The notes beneath the pieces are model-generated. The model was not told where the DNA came from. It searched no databases and saw only the letters and a list, made by a program, of their open reading frames with translations. Made by a program: the position numbers and the translations under genes. DNA of 64,000 nucleotides from Gemmatimonadota bacterium (GTDB lineage Bacteria > Gemmatimonadota > Gemmatimonadetes > Gemmatimonadales > Gemmatimonadaceae), in NCBI GenBank assembly GCA_016714015.1, contig JADJNZ010000001.1, forward strand, positions 558,001-622,000. The letters are read 5' to 3'. Each line of letters opens with the position of its first letter. Position 1 is the stretch's first letter. Positions 18,110-27,363 of the stretch are shown piece by piece.

Positions 18110-19055
18110 GATTTCGGTTCAAGTTTGGCTGTTCACGCTGCGTGAGGAAGGGAAGTAGCGGGCGGATGCCGCCAGGCCACCCGTGCGGGCGTTCGAGGTT
18201 GGTGCAATCTTGGACGTCGGGCAGCGCGTTGTTGTGTTCCCGCGAGGTGCGATGTCGCCGCTTGTATCCCCTGGGGCGGAGCATGGTCTGGACGAAGCGC
18301 TCGGCTTTGCCGCTGGCCTGCGGGCGATAGGGCCTGATGCGCAGATTCCTGATCCCTCTGCATCCAGCGCGACGCGCATCGCGTGTCTCGCGCAGGCCCT
18401 CGCGCTGTCCATCATGACGCCGTGGACCGTACTCCCGAACTGGGCGAACCAGCGCCAAGCGTGTTCGAGGAAGCGCACGATCGCCGCGGCATCCTGAGAG
18501 GGTAGCAGCTTCGCGTAGGCGAGGCGGGTCGCGTCATCGCTGGCGCCGTGCGGGTGGCCCCTTCCGAGCCCGCGCTGTCGGCCGACCCTCGATCGATTGC
18601 CGTGGACGCGATGCCCCGTGGCGACAGAACGACCCAACGCCATAGGTGTCGATGTGGGCGAGTTCACCCAGCTCCTCGCGTGGGTAGCGCGACCCAGCCG
18701 TCGCCCCCTGTGCCTCAAGAGGGCCGCGGCCCGCCTGCGTGATGATGCGGTCGGGCAGGCGCAGGCGCTCCGCAATCGCCAGCCCCTTGAGCCGCTGTGC
18801 GAGCAGTCGCGGTATGCGCTCGACGAGCTGCGGTTTCGTGGCCGTCGTCGAGCGATTCGCGGCCGCGACGAGCGATAGGAATGCGCCTCCCACACCAGAC
18901 CGCGCAGCGCCGCAACCACTTGTACGCCGAGCCCGTGCTCACGTCGAGTGCGGCCGTGATGGTGGGACCGGCTCCCGATCGAGAACCTCACCGGCGGACG
19001 GGCTCGGCTCGCCCGCAGGCGGTCAACCCGCATTGATTTGGATGCTCACTTAAGC
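18110..19055 (-). pseudogene. degenerate IS481-type transposase
   Basis: Pieces of an IS481-like transposase are spread over different minus-strand frames. From the 5' side: STGSAYKWLRRC (helix-turn-helix), LAHIDTYGVG (first catalytic Asp region), then DDATRLAYAKLLPSQDAAAI and FLEHAWRWFAQFGSTVHGVM. After another shift come IRIRPYRPQASGKAERFVQT and NLERPHGWPGG. The second catalytic motif, usually TDNGSAY, reads MDSARAC. Multiple frameshifts and an early stop make it dead. It lies right next to the gene split by IS copy 2, adding to the mobile-element density. Confidence 0.75.
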
Positions 19056-19220
19056 CTCTTGCTGAAGATGCGGTGGGTCGCACCTCCAGCCTCTTCCGCT
19101 ATACCTCAGTGAACAACTTCCTTGGATTCGATAATCTGCGAGCGCAAGCCGACGCGGTGCGACTAGCTCGTCAAACGGACACTTGCGGGACTGAGCTGCC
19201 AATGACCAATCGTACCGAAT

Positions 19221-20609
19221 CTACTTGGGAGCGAATACATGTGCATACTTAGTCGAGAGCTCGGCGGCCAAGTGCTCAAGCGCCGCCTGCACCGCCTTCG
19301 CCTGCCGTTCGTCGTGCACCTCGAGAAGGTCGAGCGAGAGAACGGCGAGGGCCCTCCCTGCAACCTTGGGGTGCCTTCCGAATGGAACGGCGACGATCCT
19401 GAATGCCTGCGGCCGGCCTTCGAGCAACGCTGCGTTGGGAGCGTGAAGCTCGGGCATTGCTGCTCCCTTCTCGACCGACTGCACGCTGTTCAACGTGACG
19501 GCGTTGCCCGCAACCCCCTCACCTGGAGTGAGTCGCAACCTAAGCTCCGGTGCCCAGCGTTCGAAACGAGCGGAGTTCGAAATCGCGAGGAAGCCGCCCT
19601 CCCAACGGAAGACACACGCCCGCCAAGCGAGATGCGGGGGAATGCTCTGATCGAGGCCTTCGAGCAAACGACTTACGTCCGCGGTCGCATTCGCCAGAAG
19701 AGAATCCGACGCAAGCTTCCTCTTCACCGCTTCATCAAGCACTTGCCAGTCCGCAGACTTTGCCGTATCGATGCGCTCGCTCTGCTCGAAAACAACGTTT
19801 TCGATGTGTTCCCCAGGCAGGTAGAGAAGCCGAGGCCCGTCAAGTTCGTAGCCATGGTTCCTGTGGCTACCGGTTGAGCCTATTCTGACAGATTCCAACG
19901 CGGTTGTCACCGGCGCTTCAGGGCGGTACCTCAGATAGAAGCGCTGTACCGGCTCTTGCAGCACAAGGTACTTGATTTGCCCCTCGACACCGACGCCGAA
20001 GCTGTTGATTGCGCCCTGCAGAATCATGTTCGCGCCGGGCAGCTTCTCAACGCCCGAAACGTGACGCGAGGTCATCACCGACGCCACGGTCTGCCGTGCG
20101 CCACCGTCATGAAGACGAAGCTTGAATAGCCATCTGTGTTGGGAGATGCGCCAGAAGAACGGCCACTGGTTCACAATCGCCGTTCCAAGGATGGCGCCAT
20201 ATACCGCGCCGAGAGAGCACGAAGCCAGCAGGTATCCGAGAATAGAAATCGAGTTGCTTCGGAGGAGCAAAGCAAGCTCGTGGACGGTATCGCGCACTGC
20301 CGCGGGACTTGCGGGGCCGGGAACTGCCGCACCGATACCCACCCCTCCGGGTGCCTTAAGCGCTTCGCCTCCGATCATCACCCTGAGTAGCAACTCGAGG
20401 TCGGGCGAGGGCCATCCGGCCGTGCGCCATACGAGAACGAGCGAAAGGTGAACGAGAGCGGACGCAAAGAGGGCGCCCGCCACATGACTCAGGGGGCTAC
20501 GGTCGACGGCGATTCGAGTAAATCGATCGGGGAGCCCTAGCCCAAAGAAGAAGAAGAACCCCGGCAACAAGACGAGCAGGACGACTAGGGTCGACCAGGC
20601 GAGTGTCAC
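19221..20609 (-). CDS. membrane protein with a C-terminal GAF-like domain
   Basis: Product of 462 residues. The first helix, about residues 5-28 (TLVVLLVLLPGFFFFFGLG), is followed by helices near 45-62 and 120-140, giving an N-terminal membrane region that resembles DUF6338-type proteins (weak). A middle strand-rich part follows (YLVLQEPVQRFYLRYRPEAP). The last about 140 residues look GAF-like: ACVFRWEGGFLAISN, LTPGEGVAGNAV, FRIVAVPFGRHPKVAGRALA and VLSLDLLEV. GAF domains bind small ligands or signals; none can be named here. It starts 30 bp after a small gene in the same direction. Confidence 0.65.
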   Translation of the reverse strand: MTLAWSTLVVLLVLLPGFFFFFGLGLPDRFTRIAVDRSPLSHVAGALFASALVHLSLVLVWRTAGWPSPDLELLLRVMIGGEALKAPGGVGIGAAVPGPASPAAVRDTVHELALLLRSNSISILGYLLASCSLGAVYGAILGTAIVNQWPFFWRISQHRWLFKLRLHDGGARQTVASVMTSRHVSGVEKLPGANMILQGAINSFGVGVEGQIKYLVLQEPVQRFYLRYRPEAPVTTALESVRIGSTGSHRNHGYELDGPRLLYLPGEHIENVVFEQSERIDTAKSADWQVLDEAVKRKLASDSLLANATADVSRLLEGLDQSIPPHLAWRACVFRWEGGFLAISNSARFERWAPELRLRLTPGEGVAGNAVTLNSVQSVEKGAAMPELHAPNAALLEGRPQAFRIVAVPFGRHPKVAGRALAVLSLDLLEVHDERQAKAVQAALEHLAAELSTKYAHVFAPK

Positions 20610-20639
20610 TTGGTGACAGCTGCTCGAAGGCCGGGACTT

Positions 20640-20840
20640 CTACTCTTTGCGCGCGAACTGCTGCGGAGCGTGCCCCTCGCCACTCGAACTTGTCAGGCGA
20701 ACTACAACTTGACCGAGCGTCGGAGTCTTGTTGAACTCACGCTTTAAATCAGAGATGACGCCCCAGACCTTGGCCCGATCCCCGTCCGCGAGAAGAGTGA
20801 GCTTCTCGAACAGGACGTTCGCGTCTTCAATCGACATCAC
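20640..20840 (-). CDS. small hypothetical protein upstream of the membrane/GAF gene
   Basis: Product of 66 residues (SIEDANVLFEKLTLLADGDR, AKVWGVISDLKREFNKTPTL), probably a helical soluble protein. It is 30 bp upstream of the membrane/GAF gene, same strand, so the two likely form one operon. No family is recognised. Both have codon use less GC-biased than the core genes. Confidence 0.6.
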   Translation of the reverse strand: MMSIEDANVLFEKLTLLADGDRAKVWGVISDLKREFNKTPTLGQVVVRLTSSSGEGHAPQQFARKE

Positions 20841-21947
20841 AGTCCTCGTGATTGCAGTGACGTTGCCCAGGAGTCACGCACCTCGGCTCGACAGTCAAGG
20901 TCAGGCCAGAAAATCCACCAAAGTCCCGAAGTCCGCAAGAGGCTCCGAAACACGGACGACCCGGCGGCGGACTCGTTTCGCGGCCTCCGATGAGGCGCGA
21001 GCGCAAACGGAGCCGCCGGATAGGTCCCCGCGGTTGCAAGATCTCTAGACGTGTAGTGAATACCCCACCAACCCCCTCGGTTCCACCGTTCCGCACTAAG
21101 CCTCCGCCTCCTCGTTTCGTCCCTACGCGGACCGGGCGGGCGGTGATTCAGGACGCCCTGAAGAGGCCGCCGTGCTGGTCTTCGAACGGCGGCGAACCCA
21201 AGATACAGTTTCGTCGGATGTGGCGCAGACTTCACCGGCGGCCCCTCCCCCTGACGCTGCTGGATTCCATGGCGCGACCGGGACTCCGCGGCACCACCTC
21301 AGAGTTCAGGCCCGATGACCGGTGGCCCGCGCGTCCCGCTGACTTCGGCGCGGACGAGAGCTACCCAGGGCAGAGGTCTCTGGGGTGTTTGTGGTACCGC
21401 GCGCGGCATCTACAACCTCAAGACTCACGGCAATAGCGGAGAGCTTGTGCTCGCCTTTGCGCTCGAATCGCTGCTAAATCCGCCTCTGGTTCCCGACCTC
21501 GCAGAATGCCCCCGTCCGAGAACCGTATCAACAGTTTCACTTTCCGCTCTTGATAGACCCGAGATCAACCGGTCCGCGGAAGCCTCGCCACGCTTCCCTT
21601 AGACGTCGGTGCAGTACTCCGAGGGACCTCCGTCCTAACCACCGTCACCGGCGCACCGCAGCTTGGACGGCGGTATGGACCAGCTTCGGAGCAATGGTCT
21701 GCGCTTCGATCCACGCCACGCCGAGCAGCCGCCTCGTCGCCTCAATCGCGATCACTAGCCGATGGGCACTGATGTACAGGTAGTTCGAGCCGATGCATTC
21801 TGCCGCGGGCGTTCAAGGCATTTGTGCCCCTGCTCGCCGAGTTGGTTCACGAATCGCGTCAGGGCATTCCCGTCCGGGATTCGCCCGACTGCAGCATTCC
21901 GGCACCGTCCCTAGCATACGGGCGCGTCGCCCCACCCTCGCCCGCAC
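20841..21947. other. 1.1-kb stretch with no supportable gene
   Basis: Open frames here are short and have no recognisable motif or ribosome binding site. GC is lower and more even between codon positions than in core genes. It may be decayed gene sequence at the right side of the island. The only coding-like piece is a minus-strand tail near 21655-21785 (GVAWIEAQTIAPKLVHTAVQ), too weak to call. Confidence 0.5.
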
Positions 21948-22370
21948 ATGCCCGGCCTGCTCACCATCGTCTACGTCAGCCACGCCGCGATCGAGCTGCA
22001 CGACACCGACCTCGAGCTGCTCCTCGCGACGTCGCGCCGCAACAATGCGCGCGACGGCATCACCGGCGTGCTGCTGCACCGCGACGGGAACTTCATGCAG
22101 TGCCTCGAGGGCGAACCGGAGGCCGTCCGGCGCACCTTCGCGCGCATCGAACGCGATCCGCGGCACGCCGGCGTGATCGTGCTGCTCGACGAGCCCATCG
22201 CCGAGCGGAGCTTCTCCCGGCATTCGCTGGGGCACCTGCAGCCCACGCGTTCAGACCTGCTCGCGCTCTCCACCGAGGGCTGGCGGGACGAGGCGTCGAG
22301 TGCCTCGCGCACCTCGCGCGGGCTGGCGGCGCTGCGGAGCTTCGCGGAGCGGGACCGGCACGCGCCCTGA
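21948..22370 (+). CDS. BLUF-domain blue-light sensor
   Basis: Flavin-binding photoreceptor of 140 residues, essentially a single BLUF domain plus a 40-residue tail. The FAD-site residues expected for BLUF are present: Tyr9 (IVYVSHA), Asn33 (SRRNNARDGITG) and Gln51 (FMQCLEGEPEAV), with RIERDPRHAGV after them. The semi-conserved Trp of the R-x-F-x-x-W-x-M segment is replaced: RSFSRHSLGH has His92 and Leu94. No output domain is attached, so it should act through a partner protein. It stands alone and convergent with the next minus-strand operon. Confidence 0.9.
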   Translation: MPGLLTIVYVSHAAIELHDTDLELLLATSRRNNARDGITGVLLHRDGNFMQCLEGEPEAVRRTFARIERDPRHAGVIVLLDEPIAERSFSRHSLGHLQPTRSDLLALSTEGWRDEASSASRTSRGLAALRSFAERDRHAP

Positions 22371-22397
22371 CGCGCGCTCAGGCGCCAGGCTGACGCG

Positions 22398-22955
22398 TCA
22401 GGGCGCGGCGGCGAGCACGCCGTAGGCGCGCGGCGCGTCGTCGAGCGGACCGGCCAGGAACACCCGCGCGCCCACCGCACCGCGCAAGCCCTCGGGCGTG
22501 TACGTGAGCGGCACGACCGTGCCATCCACGAGGCGCAGCGCGTAGGACTCGCCCGTGCGCACGAGGATGCCGTCGATCGCCGGCACGCCGGCCGCGCGGC
22601 GCACGGCGAAGCGCACGACCTCGAACCCGATGCGCGACGGCGTCAGGCCCGTCGGCGCACCCGCGCGGCCGACGAGCATCACCTCGAGCCCCTCGGCGGC
22701 GCGCAGCGCGTCGAGCGATGCGCCGGTCACGTCGGACACGGCGCCGGTCGTCGCCTCGAGCACGAGCAGGCCGGGCTCGCTCCCCACCAGGCGCACCGTC
22801 CCGCGAAGGGTGTCGGTCGCGGGCGCCCGCGACGGTGCCGAGCGCCCATCCGTCACGCCGACCTCGACACCGACCCCGACACCGACCTCGGCGCGCCGCG
22901 CGCAGCCGCCGAGCGCGACGCCGCACGCGAGGAGCGCCCACGCCCCGCGCGACAT
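22398..22955 (-). CDS. putative lipoprotein after the metalloprotease gene
   Basis: Product of 185 residues. The signal MSRGAWALLACGVALGGC has a lipobox. The mature part starts with low-complexity GVGVGVEVGV and then has two similar strand-rich blocks (DTLRGTVRLVGSEPGLLVLE and DGILVRTGESYALRLVDGTV). It begins 2 bp after the stop of the peptidase gene, so the two are co-translated. Function is unknown. Confidence 0.72.
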   Translation of the reverse strand: MSRGAWALLACGVALGGCARRAEVGVGVGVEVGVTDGRSAPSRAPATDTLRGTVRLVGSEPGLLVLEATTGAVSDVTGASLDALRAAEGLEVMLVGRAGAPTGLTPSRIGFEVVRFAVRRAAGVPAIDGILVRTGESYALRLVDGTVVPLTYTPEGLRGAVGARVFLAGPLDDAPRAYGVLAAAP

Positions 22956-22957
22956 GA

Positions 22958-25498
22958 TCACTGCACGCGCACGATCGCGAGCCGCGCCAACGGGCTGAGC
23001 GCCGCGCCCGACGGCCCGCGCAGCACGAGCAGTTGCGGCGCGGACTGCGTGCCGAGGATCTCGACGAACAGATGGCCACCCCCGCGCAACCCGGTGCGCG
23101 TGACGGTGAACGACCCATAGCTCACGGCCGTGCGCGCGACGGGATACGGCGTGTTGAACCGGCCGGACCACGCCGGATCCGCGTTCAGTCCCGCATAGAT
23201 GTCGCGCAGGTTCCAGGTGGGGAACTGCACGTCGGGCGACGGGCTCGCGAGCCCCGGGTAGTCGTCCGCGATGAGCGCGAGCCCCCACGCACCGACGAGC
23301 TGCGACGTCGTCGCGCCGGTCACGCCGGCGAGGTTGGTGAGGCCGTTGGTGTTCGACTGCGTGAGCGCGGTGAGGAAGGCCGCGTCGCTCGTGCCGTACC
23401 GGTCGGCGGCCCAGCGCACGAACGACCAGGTGGTGTTGTAGAAGACCGAGCCCGACTGGCCGGTGCCGTCGCCGTACGGCGACCACCCGGCGGGATCCTG
23501 GAGCTTGGGCAGGATCTCGTTCAGCTGCCGTCGCATCCCCCACGTGGGACGGCGGAACGGATCGTTCGCCACGCACGAGGCGTTCGCCAGGTTGAAGTCG
23601 CAGAAGAGCCCGTTGCCCGCCGCGGTGCCGTAGCCGGTGTTGGCCTTCCACGCGACGCGATGCAGCGAGTCGCGCACCCAGACCTCCTCGGCGTGGCGGG
23701 CGGTGCCCTCCTCGAGCCACGAGCTCTCGAAGGTGGGCGACCCATTGGCGAAGCGCGCCGAGAGCGAGGCGATGTGCTTCACCTCGTGCACGACGGTGCG
23801 GCTCATGAACGCGTACCAGCCGTCGGGGCTCGCGGTGCTGTTGACGTTCGGCGTCGCCGTGGTGGGGACGGTCCCGTAGAAGTACTCGCCGTAGTTGCCG
23901 CCGGCCGTGGCCGCCTGGCGCACGACCATGTCGCAGCTCGTCACGTACGCGGCAGCGCCGGTGCCGTTGAGCTTCTGCGTGAAGACCATGTGCAGCAGCC
24001 CGTCATCATCGAGGTCGCGACGGATCGGGTCGCCGAAGTAGGTGCGGACGGTCTCGTACTGGTCGCGGTCGAAGACCTCGCCCATGCGCGCATAGGCCGC
24101 CGCGAGCTCGGGGACGTTCGCCGCGACGAGCGTGTTCGCCGAATCCTCCCACACCACGGCATGCGTCCCCACGCGGATGGCGCGGGCCCGGATGATGTTC
24201 GTCGAGTCGGAGCACGAACTGAAGTTGAAGTGGAGCGTGCGCATGTCGCCGGCGACGGGCGGCGCGACGAGACGCGGCCGTCCCGCGCGCTTGGGCGGCA
24301 CGCGGTCGAGCCCCTGCGCCCGCAGCGAGGCGTAGAGCGCGCGCTCCCGCTCGAGATGCTCGAAGTGCGCCCGGTCGCGATCGGCCTGCGCGCGCGAGGG
24401 CGGCGCGGCGGTCGCGGTGGCATTGGCGGTGACGTTCGCGATCGCCGCGGCGACCGCCGCCGCCGCGGGATTGCCGGAGAGCTCCACGTCGATGAGCGTG
24501 TTCGCCGTGGTCCCCATGCTGAACGCGGCGATGAAGTACCGCGCCGTGCCACCCACGTTGGTGAGCTCGTTGCACGCGCTCTCGGCGTCGCTCTGCAGGA
24601 CGATCGCCTGGCCCACCGCGAGCGTGCGCTGCGTGACGGCGAGCGGCGCGTTGAGCACGGTCCCGGGACCGGACGGCCCCGTCACCTGCAGCGCGACGGT
24701 CCCGCTGTTCATGCAGGGCACGCGGAAGGTCAGCGCGGTCGCGCTGGCGCTGAGCACCGGCACCACGGTCCCCGCGACGCGCAGCGTGTTGTTCGCGGGG
24801 AGGAGGTCGAAGCCGGTGCCGTCGAGCGTCACGACGGTCCCCGGCACGAGCGTGGACGGCGTCACCGTCGAGAGCACCGGGCCGGCGGCGGCGTTGATGG
24901 TCACGCTCACCACGCCGGTCCGCGTCTCGCTCGTCGCGGTGATGTTCACCGGCCCGGCACCGACGCCGGTGACGAGCCCGCTCGGCGAGACGGTCGCGCG
25001 CGAGAGGTCGGCGCTGCTCCAGGTGACGGTGCGTCCCGTGAGCGCCGCGCCGGTCGAATCACGCGGTTCGGCGCTGAGCTGCACCGTCGTGCCCACGAAC
25101 GCGGAGGGCGTCGCGGGCGTCACGGCCACGGTGGACACCGGCACCGACGCCACCGTGATGGTGATGGAACCGGTCTTCCCTTCCGAGGTCGCGGTGATCT
25201 GCGCAGTGCCGAGCGAGACGGCGGTGACGACCCCGGTCGTACTCACCGTGGCGACGCCGAGCTGCTGGCTCCCCCACGCGACGACGCGCCCCGGGAGGGC
25301 GGTCCCGTTCGCCGCCTTCGTGACCACCGCGAGCTGCGCCGTCTGGCCTCCCGCCGGTCCCACGAAGAGCGTCGGTGCGGGGGCGGTGATCTCCACCGTC
25401 GCGACCGACGCCGGTTCGGTCGAGCCGCCACCACAGGCGACGAGTCCCGCGAGCAGGGCGCCCGCGAGCAGGGGAGCACGGAAGGGGCGAATGGGCAT
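22958..25498 (-). CDS. secreted lipoprotein metalloprotease with Ig-like domains (M30-like)
   Basis: Surface protein of 846 residues. The lipoprotein signal ends LLAGLVACGGGS. Two bacterial Ig-2 domains follow (about residues 30-115 and 118-200; each ends in ATSEGKTGSITITV or ATSETRTGVVSVTI), then an IPT-like domain (STVTPSTLVPGTVVTLDGTG). The C-terminal half has the zinc motif HEVKH (TVVHEVKHIASLSARF) followed by WLEEGTARHAEE, the glutamate ligand region. This layout resembles peptidase family M30. It probably degrades or processes extracellular protein. It is followed by a coupled lipoprotein gene. Confidence 0.8.
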   Translation of the reverse strand: MPIRPFRAPLLAGALLAGLVACGGGSTEPASVATVEITAPAPTLFVGPAGGQTAQLAVVTKAANGTALPGRVVAWGSQQLGVATVSTTGVVTAVSLGTAQITATSEGKTGSITITVASVPVSTVAVTPATPSAFVGTTVQLSAEPRDSTGAALTGRTVTWSSADLSRATVSPSGLVTGVGAGPVNITATSETRTGVVSVTINAAAGPVLSTVTPSTLVPGTVVTLDGTGFDLLPANNTLRVAGTVVPVLSASATALTFRVPCMNSGTVALQVTGPSGPGTVLNAPLAVTQRTLAVGQAIVLQSDAESACNELTNVGGTARYFIAAFSMGTTANTLIDVELSGNPAAAAVAAAIANVTANATATAAPPSRAQADRDRAHFEHLERERALYASLRAQGLDRVPPKRAGRPRLVAPPVAGDMRTLHFNFSSCSDSTNIIRARAIRVGTHAVVWEDSANTLVAANVPELAAAYARMGEVFDRDQYETVRTYFGDPIRRDLDDDGLLHMVFTQKLNGTGAAAYVTSCDMVVRQAATAGGNYGEYFYGTVPTTATPNVNSTASPDGWYAFMSRTVVHEVKHIASLSARFANGSPTFESSWLEEGTARHAEEVWVRDSLHRVAWKANTGYGTAAGNGLFCDFNLANASCVANDPFRRPTWGMRRQLNEILPKLQDPAGWSPYGDGTGQSGSVFYNTTWSFVRWAADRYGTSDAAFLTALTQSNTNGLTNLAGVTGATTSQLVGAWGLALIADDYPGLASPSPDVQFPTWNLRDIYAGLNADPAWSGRFNTPYPVARTAVSYGSFTVTRTGLRGGGHLFVEILGTQSAPQLLVLRGPSGAALSPLARLAIVRVQ

Positions 25499-25555
25499 GA
25501 TGGCGAATATGGCCGTCGGGCACGGACCCGGCCACCACGCCGCCGGGCGGTGCTG

Positions 25556-26368
25556 TCAGATCGTGACAGCCACGGGCCGATGCGCCCGCCGCAGCCGATG
25601 CTTTCGCCATCCTTCCCACGCATTGGCCGCGAGCACGCCGGCGAGCAGGAAGTACGCCGCGCCCACGAGCATGAGCACCGCGAACGCCACCCCCGCGGTG
25701 AGGAGCGAGAAGACGACCTGGTCGCGCGGCTTGGGCGGCGACGTCGGCGGGTCGGTGAGCATGAACGCGGCGAAGAAGAGCGCGGCATGCAGGTCCGGCG
25801 CACGGAAGATCTCCACCACCGCGACCGGATCGCCGACGTACGCGAAGACGGTCGCGCAGGCGAACCAGGCGCCGAGGAAGACGAGCGCCGCGACCGACTT
25901 GTGCAGCCGCTGCGCCATGATCGCGCCGAGCACGAGGAGCAGCGCGATCCACCAGGCGCTCAGCTCGGGCAGTGCGCCCCACCAGCTCTGGCCGGTGTCG
26001 AGCAGGTGGTACGACACGACGAGTCCGGCCGCGGCCGGATTGAGCACGTTCGCGCGCCCCGCATGCCAGACGTGCTTCGCGCCGATCGCGAGCGCCGCCG
26101 TCATCGCCGCGTGGGTCCACGGTTCGTGCGGGCTCAACACGAGCGCAACGAGCCACCCGGTGAGGAGCGCGCCGTCGGGCAGCGTCCACTTCCCGCGCCG
26201 CCAGCGCAACAGCGGCGCATCGAGCGCGCCGGCGGTGAGGATCGCGGCGGCGAGCCCTGGCGTGACGAGCCGCCACCCGGCGACCGACGCCGCGGGCACG
26301 GTGCAGGCGAGCAGCATCAGCGCGAAGATCCCCTTCGGCGTGCGGAGCCAGCGGCGGAATGCCTGCAT
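25556..26368 (-). CDS. RnfD/NqrB-like membrane flavoprotein subunit
   Basis: Integral membrane protein of 270 residues with about eight hydrophobic segments. DGALLTGWLVALVLSPHEPW, LNPAAAGLVVSYHLLD and FAAFMLTDPPTSPPKPRDQV are the family blocks of RnfD/NqrB, which carry flavin and form the ion-translocating core of Rnf and Na+-NQR complexes. The full complex is absent: no RnfA, E, B or C gene is nearby. It follows ApbE by 2 bp and an FMN-binding protein, so a reduced flavin electron-transfer module is likely. Confidence 0.8.
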   Translation of the reverse strand: MQAFRRWLRTPKGIFALMLLACTVPAASVAGWRLVTPGLAAAILTAGALDAPLLRWRRGKWTLPDGALLTGWLVALVLSPHEPWTHAAMTAALAIGAKHVWHAGRANVLNPAAAGLVVSYHLLDTGQSWWGALPELSAWWIALLLVLGAIMAQRLHKSVAALVFLGAWFACATVFAYVGDPVAVVEIFRAPDLHAALFFAAFMLTDPPTSPPKPRDQVVFSLLTAGVAFAVLMLVGAAYFLLAGVLAANAWEGWRKHRLRRAHRPVAVTI

Positions 26369-26370
26369 CC

Positions 26371-27363
26371 TCAGGCCGCCACCGCGTGCGACGTCCAGCC
26401 TCGCGTCGCATGTCGCTGCTGCGCGGCGGTGACGAGCAGCCCCTCCACGCCCTGTGCCTCGAGGAACGCGATGCCCGCCTCGGCGCCGAGCACCGCCGCC
26501 GCGGTCGCGAGCGCATCGGCGACCATCGCCTGCGGCGCGATCACCGTCGCGCTCGCGATGCCTCCTGCGGGACGCCCCGTGCGCGGATCGACGAGATGCG
26601 TCGCGCCGTCGGCGAGCGGGCGCGCGTAGTCGCCGCTCGTGCAGACCGCCGCGTCGCGCACGGTGAGGGTCTCGAGGAGCGCGTCCGCCTGCCGCGGATG
26701 CCGCACGCCGATGCGCCACGGCGCTCCGTCCTCCGCGTGGCCCGCGGCGAGGAGATCACCGCCCGCGTCGATCACGAACCCGGTGACGCCGTCCGCGCCG
26801 CTGAGCGCGCGCGCCGCGAGGTCCACGGCGAGTCCCTTCGCCACCGCGCCGAGATCGAGCGCGAGTGGGCGCGCGAGTCGCACCGTGCGGCGCTCGGCGT
26901 CGAGGATCACGTCGCGCCAGGTCGGCGTGTCGCCCTGCACGGCCGCCGCGTCCGTTGCGTCCGTTGCGTCCGTCGGAGCGACCCGCGGCACGCGGGCGTC
27001 GTCGCGCCAGGCGCGATCATGCCCGCGCGCCAGCATCGCCGCCCCCACCGTGGGATCGAACGCCCCGCCGCTCGACTCGGCCACCGCGAGCGCGAAACGC
27101 AACGGCTCGAAGAGGAGCGGACTCACCGCGACCGGCGCGCCGCCCGCGGCGACGACGCGCGAGAGTTCGCTCGATGCATCGAACCGGCTGCACGACGCTT
27201 CGACCTGACCGAACCAGGCGTACGCCTCGCCGATGGCGCGCACGGCAGCGTGCGCCTCGCCGATGGCGCGCACGGCAGCGTGCGCGTCGCCGACGACGCG
27301 CAGGCAGACCGTGGTCCCCATCGCCGGCCGGACCCGTTCGATCGTGCTCACGGCGGTACTCAC
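26371..27363 (-). CDS. apbE: FAD:protein FMN transferase (ApbE family)
   Basis: Enzyme of 330 residues that attaches FMN covalently to Thr/Ser in a SGAT-type motif of a target protein. The GTG at 27363 overlaps the stop of the FMN-binding gene (GTGA). Family blocks are MGTTVCLRV, DLGAVAKGLAVDLAARAL, VIDAGGDLLAAG, THLVDPRTGRPAGG and ADALATAAAVLG. The protein has no long signal peptide. A perfect 30-bp tandem duplication (27224-27253 and 27254-27283) adds ten residues, AHAAVRAIGE, near the N-terminus, and DATDATDA is another short repeat. Its obvious substrate is the upstream protein. Confidence 0.9.
   Translation of the reverse strand: MSTAVSTIERVRPAMGTTVCLRVVGDAHAAVRAIGEAHAAVRAIGEAYAWFGQVEASCSRFDASSELSRVVAAGGAPVAVSPLLFEPLRFALAVAESSGGAFDPTVGAAMLARGHDRAWRDDARVPRVAPTDATDATDAAAVQGDTPTWRDVILDAERRTVRLARPLALDLGAVAKGLAVDLAARALSGADGVTGFVIDAGGDLLAAGHAEDGAPWRIGVRHPRQADALLETLTVRDAAVCTSGDYARPLADGATHLVDPRTGRPAGGIASATVIAPQAMVADALATAAAVLGAEAGIAFLEAQGVEGLLVTAAQQRHATRGWTSHAVAA

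Noticed and set aside
18119..19033. Single 304-codon gene on the minus strand
   Set aside because: Transposase motifs jump between frames and the catalytic TDNG motif is lost, so it is a decayed IS481-type element.
21655..21790. Minus-strand coding-like tail (LVIAIEATRRLLGVAWIEAQ)
   Set aside because: No start codon with a ribosome binding site and no upstream extension; may be a gene remnant but cannot be supported.
23033..26629. Plus-strand open frame of 1198 codons, and similar frames opposite fdhA and the tld genes
   Set aside because: Low-complexity composition and full overlap with well-supported minus- or plus-strand genes; no start signals or domains.
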